From: JAPOXR01 sp964291445
GTDB taxonomy: Bacteria; Pseudomonadota; Alphaproteobacteria; Rhodobacterales; Rhodobacteraceae
DNA: 64,000 bases
Reading direction: 5' to 3'
Assembly (NCBI GenBank): GCA_964291445.2
Contig: OZ219862.1
Location: 1,364,001-1,428,000 of the forward strand
Shown: positions 17,423-26,127 of the stretch, piece by piece
Layout of the letters: each line of letters opens with the position of its first letter
Position numbering within the stretch: position 1 is the stretch's first letter
Notes under the pieces: generated by a model
Told to the model about the DNA's origin: nothing
The model's database searches: none
What the model saw: the letters and a program-made list of their open reading frames with translations, nothing else
Translations under genes and position numbers: made by a program

Positions 17423-18904
17423 CTAGGGAAGGCAGTCGAGATAGGTATCAACATCCCAGTCGGTGACCGTATGCATGAACCGTTCCCACTCATCGGTCTT
17501 GTACTCGTGGTAGAGACGGAACATTTCACCCGGCAATCCACGCTGCACCACCTCGTCGGCGGCCAGCGCCTCCAGCGCCTCGCCGAGCGACATCGGCAGG
17601 CGCTTGACATCCTTGCCGGCCTTGATCGCCTCGTAGATGTTGCGCTCCTCCGGCTCGCCCGGATCCAGGTTGTTGTCGATGCCGTCATCGGCAGCGGCCA
17701 GGATGGTCGATCCCATCAGGTACGGGTTGACCATCGAATCGACCGACCGGTACTCGAACCGGCCAGGCGCCGAGACCCGAAGCCCGGTGGTGCGGTTCTG
17801 GAAGCCCCAATCGGCGAAGACCGGCGCCCAGAAGCCGGTATCCCAGAGCCGGCGATAGGAGTTGACGGTCGACGAGCCGATCGCGGTCAGCGCCCGCAAA
17901 TGGTGAACGATGCCACCGATTGCCTTCAGCCCGTGCTTGCCCGGCATCTGCGGATCATCGCCATCCGGCATGAAGGTGTTATCGCCGCCCTCGGCATACA
18001 TGTAGTTGTGCGCCATGCCCGGAAGCGCGGCCGGATCATTGCCGGTCCGCCTGAACGCATCCTCGCCGCCGCGCCACAGCGACAGGTTGTGATGGCAGCC
18101 GGATGCCGAGACACCCATGAACGGCTTCGACATGAAACAGGCAATGAGGTTGAACTCGCGGGCAACCTGGGCACAGATCTGACGGTAGGTGGTCAGACGG
18201 TCGGCATTCCTGGACACATCGTCATAGGTCCAGTTCAGCTCCAGCTGGCCAGGCGCATCCTCGTGATCGCCCTGGATCATGTCCAGCCCCATCTTCCGCG
18301 AATACTCGATCACCTTCATGTAGACCGGGCGCAGGCTTTCGAACTGGTCGATATGGTAGCAGAACGGCTTCGAGTAGCCGCCAGCCGGCTTGCCATTTTC
18401 GTCCTTCTTCAGCCACATCATTTCCGGCTCGGTTCCGGCTCGCAGGTGTAGCCCGCCATGCTTTTCCCGGAACTGGGCGTGCAGCCGGTGCAGATTGCCG
18501 CGGCAATCGGCGGTCAGGTAGCCGCCCGGGTTTTCTCGCTCCTCGCGGTTGCGGAAGAGCGTGCAGAAAAACCTGGCGATCTTCGGCTCCCAGGGCAGCT
18601 GCATCATCGTTTCCGGCTCGGGAATTCCAACCAGCTCGGCCGCTTCCGGCCCGTAGCCGAGATAGTCGCCGCCGCGATTGGTGAACAGGTTGACGGTGGC
18701 GCCATACACCAGCTGGAAACCCTTCCGGGCCACGCTTTCCCAGTGATCGGCCGGTATACCCTTGCCCATCACCTTTCCGGTCACCGAGACGAATTGCAGG
18801 TAGAGATACTCGATCCCCAGCTCGTCGATCTTCTCCCGGACTTCCCTGACCTGATCGGCCCGCCCAGCGGCTTCCACGAATCTTTCAATGTCCATTTCCG
18901 GCAT
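17423..18904 (-). CDS. Glutamine-synthetase-like ligase (gamma-glutamylamide synthetase-like)
   Basis: A 493-residue member of the glutamine synthetase superfamily, longer than the second copy in this window (434 residues). ATP/glutamate-site motifs are present: RAGTEPEMMWL, QGDHEDAPGQLELNW near residue 245, SASGCHHNLSLW and IGSSTVNSYRRL. The Glu and His positions of the family are kept, but the spacing and the N-terminal region (VYGATVNLFTNRGGDYL) differ from a housekeeping GlnA. Such relatives ligate glutamate to ammonia or to small amines such as methylamine. Its position directly ahead of glxBCD copies the gmaS-mgsABC logic. AAGGAGG precedes the ATG. The amine used is unknown. Confidence 0.85.
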   Translation of the reverse strand: MPEMDIERFVEAAGRADQVREVREKIDELGIEYLYLQFVSVTGKVMGKGIPADHWESVARKGFQLVYGATVNLFTNRGGDYLGYGPEAAELVGIPEPETMMQLPWEPKIARFFCTLFRNREERENPGGYLTADCRGNLHRLHAQFREKHGGLHLRAGTEPEMMWLKKDENGKPAGGYSKPFCYHIDQFESLRPVYMKVIEYSRKMGLDMIQGDHEDAPGQLELNWTYDDVSRNADRLTTYRQICAQVAREFNLIACFMSKPFMGVSASGCHHNLSLWRGGEDAFRRTGNDPAALPGMAHNYMYAEGGDNTFMPDGDDPQMPGKHGLKAIGGIVHHLRALTAIGSSTVNSYRRLWDTGFWAPVFADWGFQNRTTGLRVSAPGRFEYRSVDSMVNPYLMGSTILAAADDGIDNNLDPGEPEERNIYEAIKAGKDVKRLPMSLGEALEALAADEVVQRGLPGEMFRLYHEYKTDEWERFMHTVTDWDVDTYLDCLP

Positions 18905-18937
18905 GTGATCCTCCTTGTTTATCCATTGCGTGCTGCA

Positions 18938-20281
18938 TCAGCTCCACGGGTACGGGCTGTTTGACACCGGGTGAAGCTCGCCCTTTTCGAACCGGTCAAA
19001 CCGGAACGGCGCCAGCAACTCCTGCTCCTCGCCCAACACCTCATCGGCAACCAAATGGCCGACACCGATCATCTTCCAGCCATGATTTGAATCGGCAATC
19101 ACCGTCACGTTCTCGTTGAAGCGGTCGAATACCGGGAAACTGTCGGCGGTAAAGCATCCGATCCCGCCCGATGGCTCGCGGTGATACTTCGCCATCATCC
19201 CCTCGAACCGCCGGTGGCAATGGGCAAGTGCCGAAACCCACATGCGGGCAAAACTCTCGCTGGCGACGAATTCGGGGCTCGCCGGCCCGTACGGGTCGAT
19301 GGCGACCTCGTCCACCGGCGTGTCGACCTTGTACGGCGAGGCGCCGCCCTGGACGCCGCCGAAATGCCAGTCCGGCTTGTAGTAGATCCCCCACATCTCG
19401 TCGGTGATCAGCGAGTCATCAATATCGGAAAGGAGCGGCGCATCGGTATCGACATGCAACACCGGCGGCACCTCGCCATCATCGGTGAGCAGGGTCTCGG
19501 GCGGTATGGACAATACGCCCTCTTCGAGCTGCCAGAACCGCCACATATCCACGCCGCGATGGGTATTGCCGTCCAGATCCCTGACCGTGATCTGCGCTGG
19601 CAGGCCCAGCATGTGCCAGAAATCACGCACCCACGGGCCGGCGCCGATGACGACCTGCTCGCAGCTGATCCTGCCCTGGTCGGTCTCGACCGCGCGGACC
19701 GCCTTGCTCTGCGAATCGAAATCGAAGCCGGTGACCTCGACCCCGGACAGGATCCGCACACCCTGGTTTTCCGCCTTGCGGGCCAGCCCCTCCATGGATT
19801 TGGTATTGTTGGAGAAACCGCCGCGCTTTTCATGCAGGACGCTGGTGATGTTGCGTGCCTGCCAGTCGCTGAACAGGCCCCGCATGTAGTTGGTGGCCGC
19901 GTTCTCGCCCTCGATGAACACGCTCTCGTAGCCGATTTCCTGCTGCTGCGCATGGATCGAGGCCACATCCTCGCGCATGGCTTCGCAGGAAATCTGCATG
20001 TATCCGACCGGGTGATAGCTCAGCCCCTCCGGATCGGTCTCCCACAGATCGACCGAATGGGCCATCAACCGCCGCATGGCCGGCTGGAAATAATTGTTGC
20101 GAACCACGCCGCAGGCGATGCCCGAGGCGCCAGCGGCAACGCCCGACTTGTCGATCACCACGATCCGGCCTTCTGCGCATTCACCGCTTCCGTTGAGCCG
20201 CTTGGCCAGCCCCCACGCGGTTGAAAGACCATGAATGCCGGCCCCGATGATCACGTAATCTGCATGCTCCGGTATCGACAT
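18938..20281 (-). CDS. FAD-dependent amine oxidoreductase (DadA/sarcosine-oxidase-like)
   Basis: A 447-residue single-chain flavoprotein of the DAO family. The FAD-binding fold is at the N-terminus (YVIIGAGIHGLSTAWGLA, residues 9-26), followed by GVAAGASGIACGVVRNNYF, which resembles the flavin-proximal loop of sarcosine and dimethylglycine oxidases, and QVVIGAGPWVRDFW. Expected reaction: oxidation of a secondary or tertiary amine to an imine, with hydrolysis to an aldehyde or transfer to folate. It is the first gene of the 14.6-kb minus-strand locus and starts with GGAGGAATTG ahead of the ATG at 20281. In this locus it could play the part that MgdABCD plays in the N-methylglutamate locus. Confidence 0.87.
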   Translation of the reverse strand: MSIPEHADYVIIGAGIHGLSTAWGLAKRLNGSGECAEGRIVVIDKSGVAAGASGIACGVVRNNYFQPAMRRLMAHSVDLWETDPEGLSYHPVGYMQISCEAMREDVASIHAQQQEIGYESVFIEGENAATNYMRGLFSDWQARNITSVLHEKRGGFSNNTKSMEGLARKAENQGVRILSGVEVTGFDFDSQSKAVRAVETDQGRISCEQVVIGAGPWVRDFWHMLGLPAQITVRDLDGNTHRGVDMWRFWQLEEGVLSIPPETLLTDDGEVPPVLHVDTDAPLLSDIDDSLITDEMWGIYYKPDWHFGGVQGGASPYKVDTPVDEVAIDPYGPASPEFVASESFARMWVSALAHCHRRFEGMMAKYHREPSGGIGCFTADSFPVFDRFNENVTVIADSNHGWKMIGVGHLVADEVLGEEQELLAPFRFDRFEKGELHPVSNSPYPWS

Positions 20282-20343
20282 CAATTCCTCCAACCCGAAC
20301 GATGCTGGCGAGGATTGCTCACCACCCAAATTCGACAACTCCA

Positions 20344-20421
20344 ATACCAAATCAATTCCACATTGCAACTATTTTGATCCAATTCTTGACCAAATATCAA
20401 TTTTGGTATATTATTGGTATA
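20344..20421. promoter_or_regulatory. Candidate GntR operator region
   Basis: The AT-rich gap between the divergent FAD oxidoreductase and GntR genes has TTGGTATA twice in direct orientation (20403-20410 and 20414-20421, 11 bases apart, one helical turn) and the inverted form ATACCAA at 20344-20350. TGGTATACCA-like half-sites are typical for FadR/VanR-type GntR proteins. The second repeat lies 16 bases upstream of the gntR start, so autoregulation and control of the amine locus are likely. Confidence 0.65.
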
Positions 20422-20436
20422 GGTTTGGAGGTGCAT

Positions 20437-21126
20437 ATGGCGTCGGATGACATGGTCCGAATGAGTGCCGCATCGATACTCAGCGAGATTAGGCAGGAGA
20501 TCGAGGGCGGCAGGTTGCGGCCCCGCGACCGGCTGCCGCCAGAGCGGGATTTGGCCGGGCAGTACGCGGTATCACGCGGCACCATCCGGCGGGCATTGTC
20601 GGAACTGTCCGCACAAGGGCTGGTTGAGGTCAGGCCGGGAAGCGGGGCGTATGTATCGGCCCGGCCACTGGATGACGGCAATCCGGTTTTCGACGATGCC
20701 CGGCCAATGGAGCTGATGGATGTCCGGTTTGCCCTGGAGCCGCATATCTGCCGACTGGCGGTGCTGAATGCCACCAGGCCCGACATTGAAGACCTCTACC
20801 GGTTCCTGGCCAGGATGGAGGAGTGCCGGGATGATTCGGACCGCTTCGCCAGCCACGATGCCGGTTTCCATGCCAGGCTGGTCGACATAACCGGCAACCC
20901 GCTGCTGTCATGGATTTCGGCCCAGATCAATTCGGTCCGCGGCAGGCCGGAATGGATCAGGATGCGGATACTGACCCTGGAGCCGGCAATCATTGCCACC
21001 TACAACCAGCAGCATCGCCGCATCGTCGACGCCATACGGACCCGCGAGCCGGAGGCCGCCGCCAGGTGGATGAAGGACCATCTGGAAACGGCAAGGCTTT
21101 CACTGACGAGGGCCGCGGCCACGTGA
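20437..21126 (+). CDS. GntR-family regulator, FCD type
   Basis: A 229-residue transcription factor. The N-terminal winged helix carries RPRDRLPPERDLAGQYAVSR and GTIRRALSELSAQGLVEVRP (residues 25-75). The C-terminal part from about residue 100 is an all-helical FCD ligand domain with the usual Asp/His metal-site pattern (DAGFHARLVDITGN near residue 150, QQHRRIVDAI near 195). It is divergent from the amine locus and most likely represses it until a pathway intermediate binds. The ATG at 20437 has GGAGG five bases upstream; the longer frame upstream is AT-rich promoter DNA. Confidence 0.92.
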   Translation: MASDDMVRMSAASILSEIRQEIEGGRLRPRDRLPPERDLAGQYAVSRGTIRRALSELSAQGLVEVRPGSGAYVSARPLDDGNPVFDDARPMELMDVRFALEPHICRLAVLNATRPDIEDLYRFLARMEECRDDSDRFASHDAGFHARLVDITGNPLLSWISAQINSVRGRPEWIRMRILTLEPAIIATYNQQHRRIVDAIRTREPEAAARWMKDHLETARLSLTRAAAT

Positions 21127-21286
21127 AGGATGGCAGGAATGACGGCTGATGGCATGATCAGGCTGGGCCGCATCCGATTGCGAGCCCGATCCATCTGCAT
21201 CGCCGCGCTCCATCCACCAGCCTCGGCCAGGCGAGAGGGCGCACACAACCCCTGCCGATGCGCCGGGGCTTCGGCCAATCGGGAGT

Positions 21287-22006
21287 TCAGGCCATCGCCG
21301 CCGCGTGCAGCCAGTTGATGTAGATCCGCTCGGCAGTCCGGCCGAATTCATCCATTCGCTGCGAGCAATCGCCGGCCAACCGCCCGGCGCCGCCTTCGCC
21401 GAATGCCTGGTTCAGCGCCGCCGCATATTCCGGAATCGCTGCCCAGTTCGACACGGTGTCGGACTCCACCTCGACATGGAACTGGGCTGAGAATGCACGC
21501 GGCCCCCAGCTCATGGCCTGGTTGGCGCACAGGGGCGATTCAGCCAGCACCACCGCCCCGTCCGGCGCCCTGCCCACCTCCGCACCATGCCATTGCAAGC
21601 AATGCAGCCGTTCGGGAAGACCATCCAGGAACACGCTGTCGGCGCCATCGGCGGTCACCTCCACCTCCATGACGCCGACTTCCGGCGCTTCGGCCTTCCG
21701 GCACGAGCCGCCAAGCGCCTCGGCCAGCAGCTGGTGACCGAGGCAGAGACCGAGGAACGGCATGCCCCGCCCGGCGACCGCCTCCCGGATCAGCGCCTTT
21801 TCCCCGACCAGCCATGGATGGGCATCCTCCTCCCAGACATCCATCGGCCCGCCGAGCACCCACAGCGCATCGAACCCGTCAAGGCCGGGAATTGCCTCTC
21901 CCTCGTCAAGTTCGATCGCGGTGACGTTGTGTCCGTCCTCCGCCAGGAACGCCCGGAACGCACCGGGGTGCTCAACCCGCGCATGCTGCAAGACCAGAAT
22001 ATCCAT
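21287..22006 (-). CDS. Class I glutamine amidotransferase-like protein
   Basis: A 239-residue protein of the GMP-synthase-like class I amidotransferase family. The nucleophile elbow is FLGLCLGHQLLAEALGG (Cys near residue 88) and the catalytic His is in SAQFHVEVES; the Glu of the triad is two residues later. It is a free-standing domain with no synthetase partner. Relatives hydrolyse gamma-glutamyl amides, as PuuD does with gamma-glutamyl-GABA, which would fit the gamma-glutamyl chemistry of the neighbouring locus, but the match to PuuD itself is not close. It converges on the GntR gene across a 160-base gap and is divergent from the membrane system to the right. Confidence 0.82.
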   Translation of the reverse strand: MDILVLQHARVEHPGAFRAFLAEDGHNVTAIELDEGEAIPGLDGFDALWVLGGPMDVWEEDAHPWLVGEKALIREAVAGRGMPFLGLCLGHQLLAEALGGSCRKAEAPEVGVMEVEVTADGADSVFLDGLPERLHCLQWHGAEVGRAPDGAVVLAESPLCANQAMSWGPRAFSAQFHVEVESDTVSNWAAIPEYAAALNQAFGEGGAGRLAGDCSQRMDEFGRTAERIYINWLHAAAMA

Positions 22007-22095
22007 GTCATCCCTCCCCGGTAATCGAGTTCACTTGTCCGGCTTGCCCTTGTATTGCCGTCTGCTACTCTTTCCTCGAATTCAATGCGATACTT

Positions 22096-23565
22096 TTGCC
22101 ATGGTTGCTGTCCAGTTGGAATGATGTGGTGATCCAGAAGCTCAGGGATTTGTTCCGGATCGATGCCTTCGACCCCACTGTCGATGTCTTCCCCAATCTT
22201 GATGTTGCGACCCTTGCCCGTCAGACCAGGGCGGAGGAGTTGGGACGCAATCGCGGCAAGAAGGATCAACCGGCAGCCGACGCCACCGACCCTGATGCCA
22301 CCGAACTGGCGATCATCGAAAGAGTTCGGGAGCATCGGGATCTGGGCCTCAAATCCTACCAGGAACGGGCCACCGTCTATTTCGAACGGCTGAACCGGAC
22401 CACGGAGGCGCTGACCGAAATCAGGCAGGCGGCCAGCAAGGCATCCGCCGAATTCGAGAGCGAATGTCGGGGGGCGGAGGGCTACATGCAGGGCCCGATG
22501 ATCCGGCTCGAGGATTGCGTGAGGTGGAATCACGCGTTTCGCCGCCGCCATCGTATCGAGAGCCCCGGCACGCACCTGTATTCCGGCGGATTCAAATGGC
22601 TGGCAATCTGCATGCTGCTGGTCCTGATCGAGTCGCTGCTCAATGCCTACCTGTTTGCACAGAAGAACGAGCTGGGCCTGCTTGGCGGGGTCATTGCCGC
22701 CAGCCTGATTTCGATCACGAATGTCGGAGCGGCCAGCGCCGCCGGCTACTATTCCCGGTTCATCAATCATGTCAGGCTGTTCGCAAAGCTCTACGGATTG
22801 ATGATCATCCTGTCCTGGCTGGCGTTTGTCGGTGTCTTCAATGTCGGTGTCGCCCATTTCAGGGATGCCCTGGTCGGGTCGGAGGATGCCGACTGGCAGG
22901 CGGCGGCGGTGATGGCAATCGACAGCCTGAAATCGTCACCGCTGGGTATCATCCACTTCGAGTCATGGCTCCTGGTCGTTATTGGCGTGCTGATTTCACT
23001 TGGCGGGATGCTGAAGGGGTTCTATGCGGACGACCCCTATCCGGGATACGGAAGGGTCGCCCGCGAACTTGAGGCTGCCCGCAGCCATTATGCTGATGAA
23101 CATGATGAGACGCTCCGGGGGCTGAAAGAGACGCATGACCGGATTGCCGAGCCGCTCGAGGCCGCCGGCGAGGAGATCCACGGCACCGTCGCCGAGGCAA
23201 TCGATGCCTTCTTTGGCCAGACATCGCTGCAGAACCAGTTGCGGAGCTTCCTGGACTCCTGCGATTCGACTGCGCAATTGCTCGTGAAGATGTACCGGGA
23301 TGCCAATGCGGAAGAACGGTCCGCCCCGGCGCCCGGACATTTCGGCACGCCCTTCAGATTTCCCGCCCACCAGGAATTCGATATCTCCGGAATCGACCGG
23401 GACCGATCCCAGGGCGAACGGGACAAGGCATCAGTCATCATCGAAGAGGCGGTGCAGGAATTGGAGCGAATCTACAAGGTCTCGATCAGGAACTTCCGGA
23501 GCGTCCGCGAGGTCGAGCAGGATGTGATCGCGAAACTGGAGGAGAGCAGGACCACAGATGGCTAG
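22096..23565 (+). CDS. Membrane protein with coiled-coil arms, first gene of a Zorya-like system
   Basis: About 489 residues, family unknown. Residues 1-165 are cytoplasmic and strongly helical. Four hydrophobic spans follow (starting FKWLAICMLLVLIESLL, LLGGVIAASLISIT, LYGLMIILSWLAFVGVF, WLLVVIGVLISLGG). Residues 315-489 are again helical and charged, with long heptad-like stretches. The start is uncertain: the frame opens at a TTG (22096), and GTG codons at 22126 and 22129 are alternatives. It overlaps the VWA-like gene by eight bases, so the two are translationally coupled. The spans do not match MotA, yet the gene is in one unit with MotA/MotB-like genes. It is likely part of the same envelope complex. 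Confidence 0.72.
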   Translation: MPWLLSSWNDVVIQKLRDLFRIDAFDPTVDVFPNLDVATLARQTRAEELGRNRGKKDQPAADATDPDATELAIIERVREHRDLGLKSYQERATVYFERLNRTTEALTEIRQAASKASAEFESECRGAEGYMQGPMIRLEDCVRWNHAFRRRHRIESPGTHLYSGGFKWLAICMLLVLIESLLNAYLFAQKNELGLLGGVIAASLISITNVGAASAAGYYSRFINHVRLFAKLYGLMIILSWLAFVGVFNVGVAHFRDALVGSEDADWQAAAVMAIDSLKSSPLGIIHFESWLLVVIGVLISLGGMLKGFYADDPYPGYGRVARELEAARSHYADEHDETLRGLKETHDRIAEPLEAAGEEIHGTVAEAIDAFFGQTSLQNQLRSFLDSCDSTAQLLVKMYRDANAEERSAPAPGHFGTPFRFPAHQEFDISGIDRDRSQGERDKASVIIEEAVQELERIYKVSIRNFRSVREVEQDVIAKLEESRTTDG

Positions 23566-24382
23566 AAGGCGGGCGGCACGTAGAAGGTCGAGGCGTGGAA
23601 GATCGAGCAACTGGCCGTGGTGGTTGCTGATCGGGCTCGTGGTGCTGGCTGTTTCCGGATTCGGCCTCTTCTATTTCAAGGTCTCGGGAAAGGGGCAGGT
23701 GGACGAAGCCACATTGTGCCCGAAATCCGGCCCGACGGCGATGCTCGTGATCCTCCTGGACCTGTCGGACCCGCTTCACGAGCGGCATGCGACCCGTCTT
23801 CGACGCGAGATTGACCGGCACATTGGCCGCGCCGGGCAGGGAACAATGATTTCTGTTGCGGTCGTCGGTGCCGACCAGACGAAATCCAGTATCGGGTTTG
23901 GCCTGTGCAAGCCATTGCAGGGTGACGAGGCCAGCAGGATCTACCAGAACAGCACGCTCGTTGAACGACGCTACGAGACCGGGTTCAACCGTCCACTTTC
24001 CGAGGCCGTGGACAGCATGCTTCGGGGCGAGGAAATGAACACCTCTCCCATCATCGAGACCATGCATAACGCGGTCGTCGATTCGGTCGGGTTCGGCAAG
24101 GACGGCATCAACAAGAACCTGGTCCTGGTTTCTGATCTCTATCAGAACAGCGGCGTCTTCAGCTTCTATCGCGGCGAGGGTTGGAACGCCTTTGCCCGTT
24201 CGCCGGGCTTTGACCGCGTGACCGACTACCTGGACGGGTTCAATGTTCATGTCATCCGGATCCAGAGGCGAGTTCCCGACCGCTCCAGCAACATTCAGGT
24301 CGAGGATTTCTGGGTCAGGTATTTCGAAAAGGCCGGGGCAGAAAGCGTTCAGCCCGACTCGACAACCCTCGGCGGATTCTGA
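23558..24382 (+). CDS. Membrane-anchored von Willebrand A-like protein
   Basis: A 274-residue protein. The first 17 residues are almost all Arg (a strong positive-inside signal), followed by one span (WPWWLLIGLVVLAVSGFGLF), so the bulk lies in the periplasm. The main domain from about residue 55 resembles a VWA fold: a MIDAS-like first motif in MLVILLDLSDPLHERHATR (Asp-x-Ser) and the later strand NKNLVLVSDLYQNSG (Asp after the hydrophobic strand). Such domains bind partner proteins through a metal. It overlaps the preceding gene by eight bases and ends eight bases before the ZorA-like gene. No known defence-system subunit is identical in layout. Confidence 0.75.
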   Translation: MARRRAARRRSRRGRSSNWPWWLLIGLVVLAVSGFGLFYFKVSGKGQVDEATLCPKSGPTAMLVILLDLSDPLHERHATRLRREIDRHIGRAGQGTMISVAVVGADQTKSSIGFGLCKPLQGDEASRIYQNSTLVERRYETGFNRPLSEAVDSMLRGEEMNTSPIIETMHNAVVDSVGFGKDGINKNLVLVSDLYQNSGVFSFYRGEGWNAFARSPGFDRVTDYLDGFNVHVIRIQRRVPDRSSNIQVEDFWVRYFEKAGAESVQPDSTTLGGF

Positions 24383-24390
24383 CAGCAATC

Positions 24391-26008
24391 ATGGCCAGCA
24401 GGGAAGAACGGTATGCGGGGCTGACCCGCCACAATTTGGGAGCAACTGCCGACCAGTTCATTCTCCTCTTTGCGATCTTCGCCGGCGCCGCAGGGATCAT
24501 AATGTGCAAGTTCCTGTGGCCACCAGAATGGACGCCCGGTCAGACCCGGAGTGCATCTGAGGGTGCCCCCGATGGCTGGGTCACGCACTTCCCGACCATC
24601 ATCGCCGCCGCCTGGACGGTTTTCGTCATCCCGGCCTATGCACTGATTGCACGAAACCTTCGCGGAAGAATTATCGAACCCGAGACCATCGGCGACAATT
24701 GCTACTATATCGGGTTCCTGTTTACGCTCACCAGCCTGGCGATTACCCTGATCAAGCTCGGCTCTGCCGGGACTGGTTCGGATACGGATATTCTCGAGAA
24801 TGTCATTTCGGGATTTGGTGTGGCCCTGGTCTCGACGATCGTCGGCGTCCTTATGCGGGTTCTCTTCTTCCAGCAACGAGCCGACCTGGTTGCCCGCGAA
24901 CGGGAGACCGCGCTGGAACTTCAGAAGGCGGTAAGGGAATTCCGCGCCAATCTTCAGAACAGCTCCGCGTCCCTGAAGAGGTTTTCCATTGAATCGATCC
25001 AGTTGGCGCAAGAGCGCGATCAGCAGATCGTCAAATCGGCGGAACAGGCCACCAGGCAGCAATTCGATGCAATCACGGCGATGCAGTCCGAATTGCAGGC
25101 GAGCAATCAGCGCCAGCCAGCAGGCCCTGGTGGCCAGTTCGACGGAGCTGATGTCGAAATTCGGCACGGAGCTGAAACGGTCGGTCGAGCAAATCCCGGC
25201 CGAAATCGGCGAAGGCGTTCAGCGGGCACTCGATGCGCAGTTCGCCACCCTGGGAGAACCTCTCGATCGGCTTGGGTCGGTCATCGACGAAATCGGAACA
25301 CGGAACCTCGCCAGCACCGATTCCCATCTGCAGCAATTGACTGAGCTTGGTGCCAGGCTGCGCAAGTTGACGCAGTCATTCGAAGAGCTTCATTCTGCGC
25401 TTGGCGACCAATCCCGAAGCCTGATGCAGGCAACTGCCGATACAGGCAAACAGATGACCGAGTCGGTAGACCGGCTGTCCACTGCGTCGAGGGATGTGCT
25501 CACGCATGTGAGGTCAATCATCGAAGCGATCAAGAGTGTTGACGCATCGGAAAGACTGTCGCAGGCAGCAAGACAGCTCGAGGCTGCGCACAGCCGGATT
25601 TCGCGGGTAGCGGTGCTGGCCGAAAAGATTGGACAGCGGTTTGAACGGGATGCTGGCGAAGCGGAAAAACGCATCGATGATCTGCGCTCCCGCTATCTCC
25701 TGCTGGCCAGTACGGACGATAGACACCTCGACCAGCAGAAAATCGACGAATTGCTGTCAGCCGCAAGCCAGGCCATCGACAAGTTGAATTCGGCTGCCGC
25801 TCCCATGCAGGATTTGTCGAAGATCATGCAGAAGGAATCCCGGGATACCGGCTCCCGGTTGAAGGGCATTACCAATATGCTCGGCGCATCCAGCACCGCG
25901 GGCGGCGATTACGATCAACTCGAAATGGAGCTTGGCGTCGCCGTCGAGGTGGCCGGCAAACCGCATCTGGGTCAGCGGCTGTTGAGATGGGTTCGAAGGC
26001 AGTTTTGA
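24391..26008 (+). pseudogene. MotA/ZorA-like proton-channel subunit with long coiled-coil tail, frameshifted
   Basis: About 538 residues if read through. The N-terminus has four spans (FILLFAIFAGAAGIIM, FPTIIAAAWTVFVIPAYALI, YYIGFLFTLTSLAITL, ISGFGVALVSTIVGVLMRVL); the last is the MotA/TolQ/ExbB-type pore helix. A coiled-coil tail of over 300 residues follows (AEQATRQQFDAITAMQSEL to the end), as in ZorA of Zorya anti-phage systems. The frame breaks near 25107: after ELQASN the next frame continues SASQQALVASSTELMSKFG, needing one base removed. Both halves look well conserved, so a sequencing error or very recent mutation is likely. Start ATG at 24391, eight bases after the VWA-like gene. Confidence 0.75.
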
Positions 26009-26127
26009 GGACGGGCGTCGTGGCCGCCTGCGCCTGAGGCGCCCAGCCAGGGGAGGAAATTCTGCAACCACCATCAGGAGACGCAAACTGGCGCGGCTCG
26101 AGGCGCCAATACCGCCGGGGAGCGATC

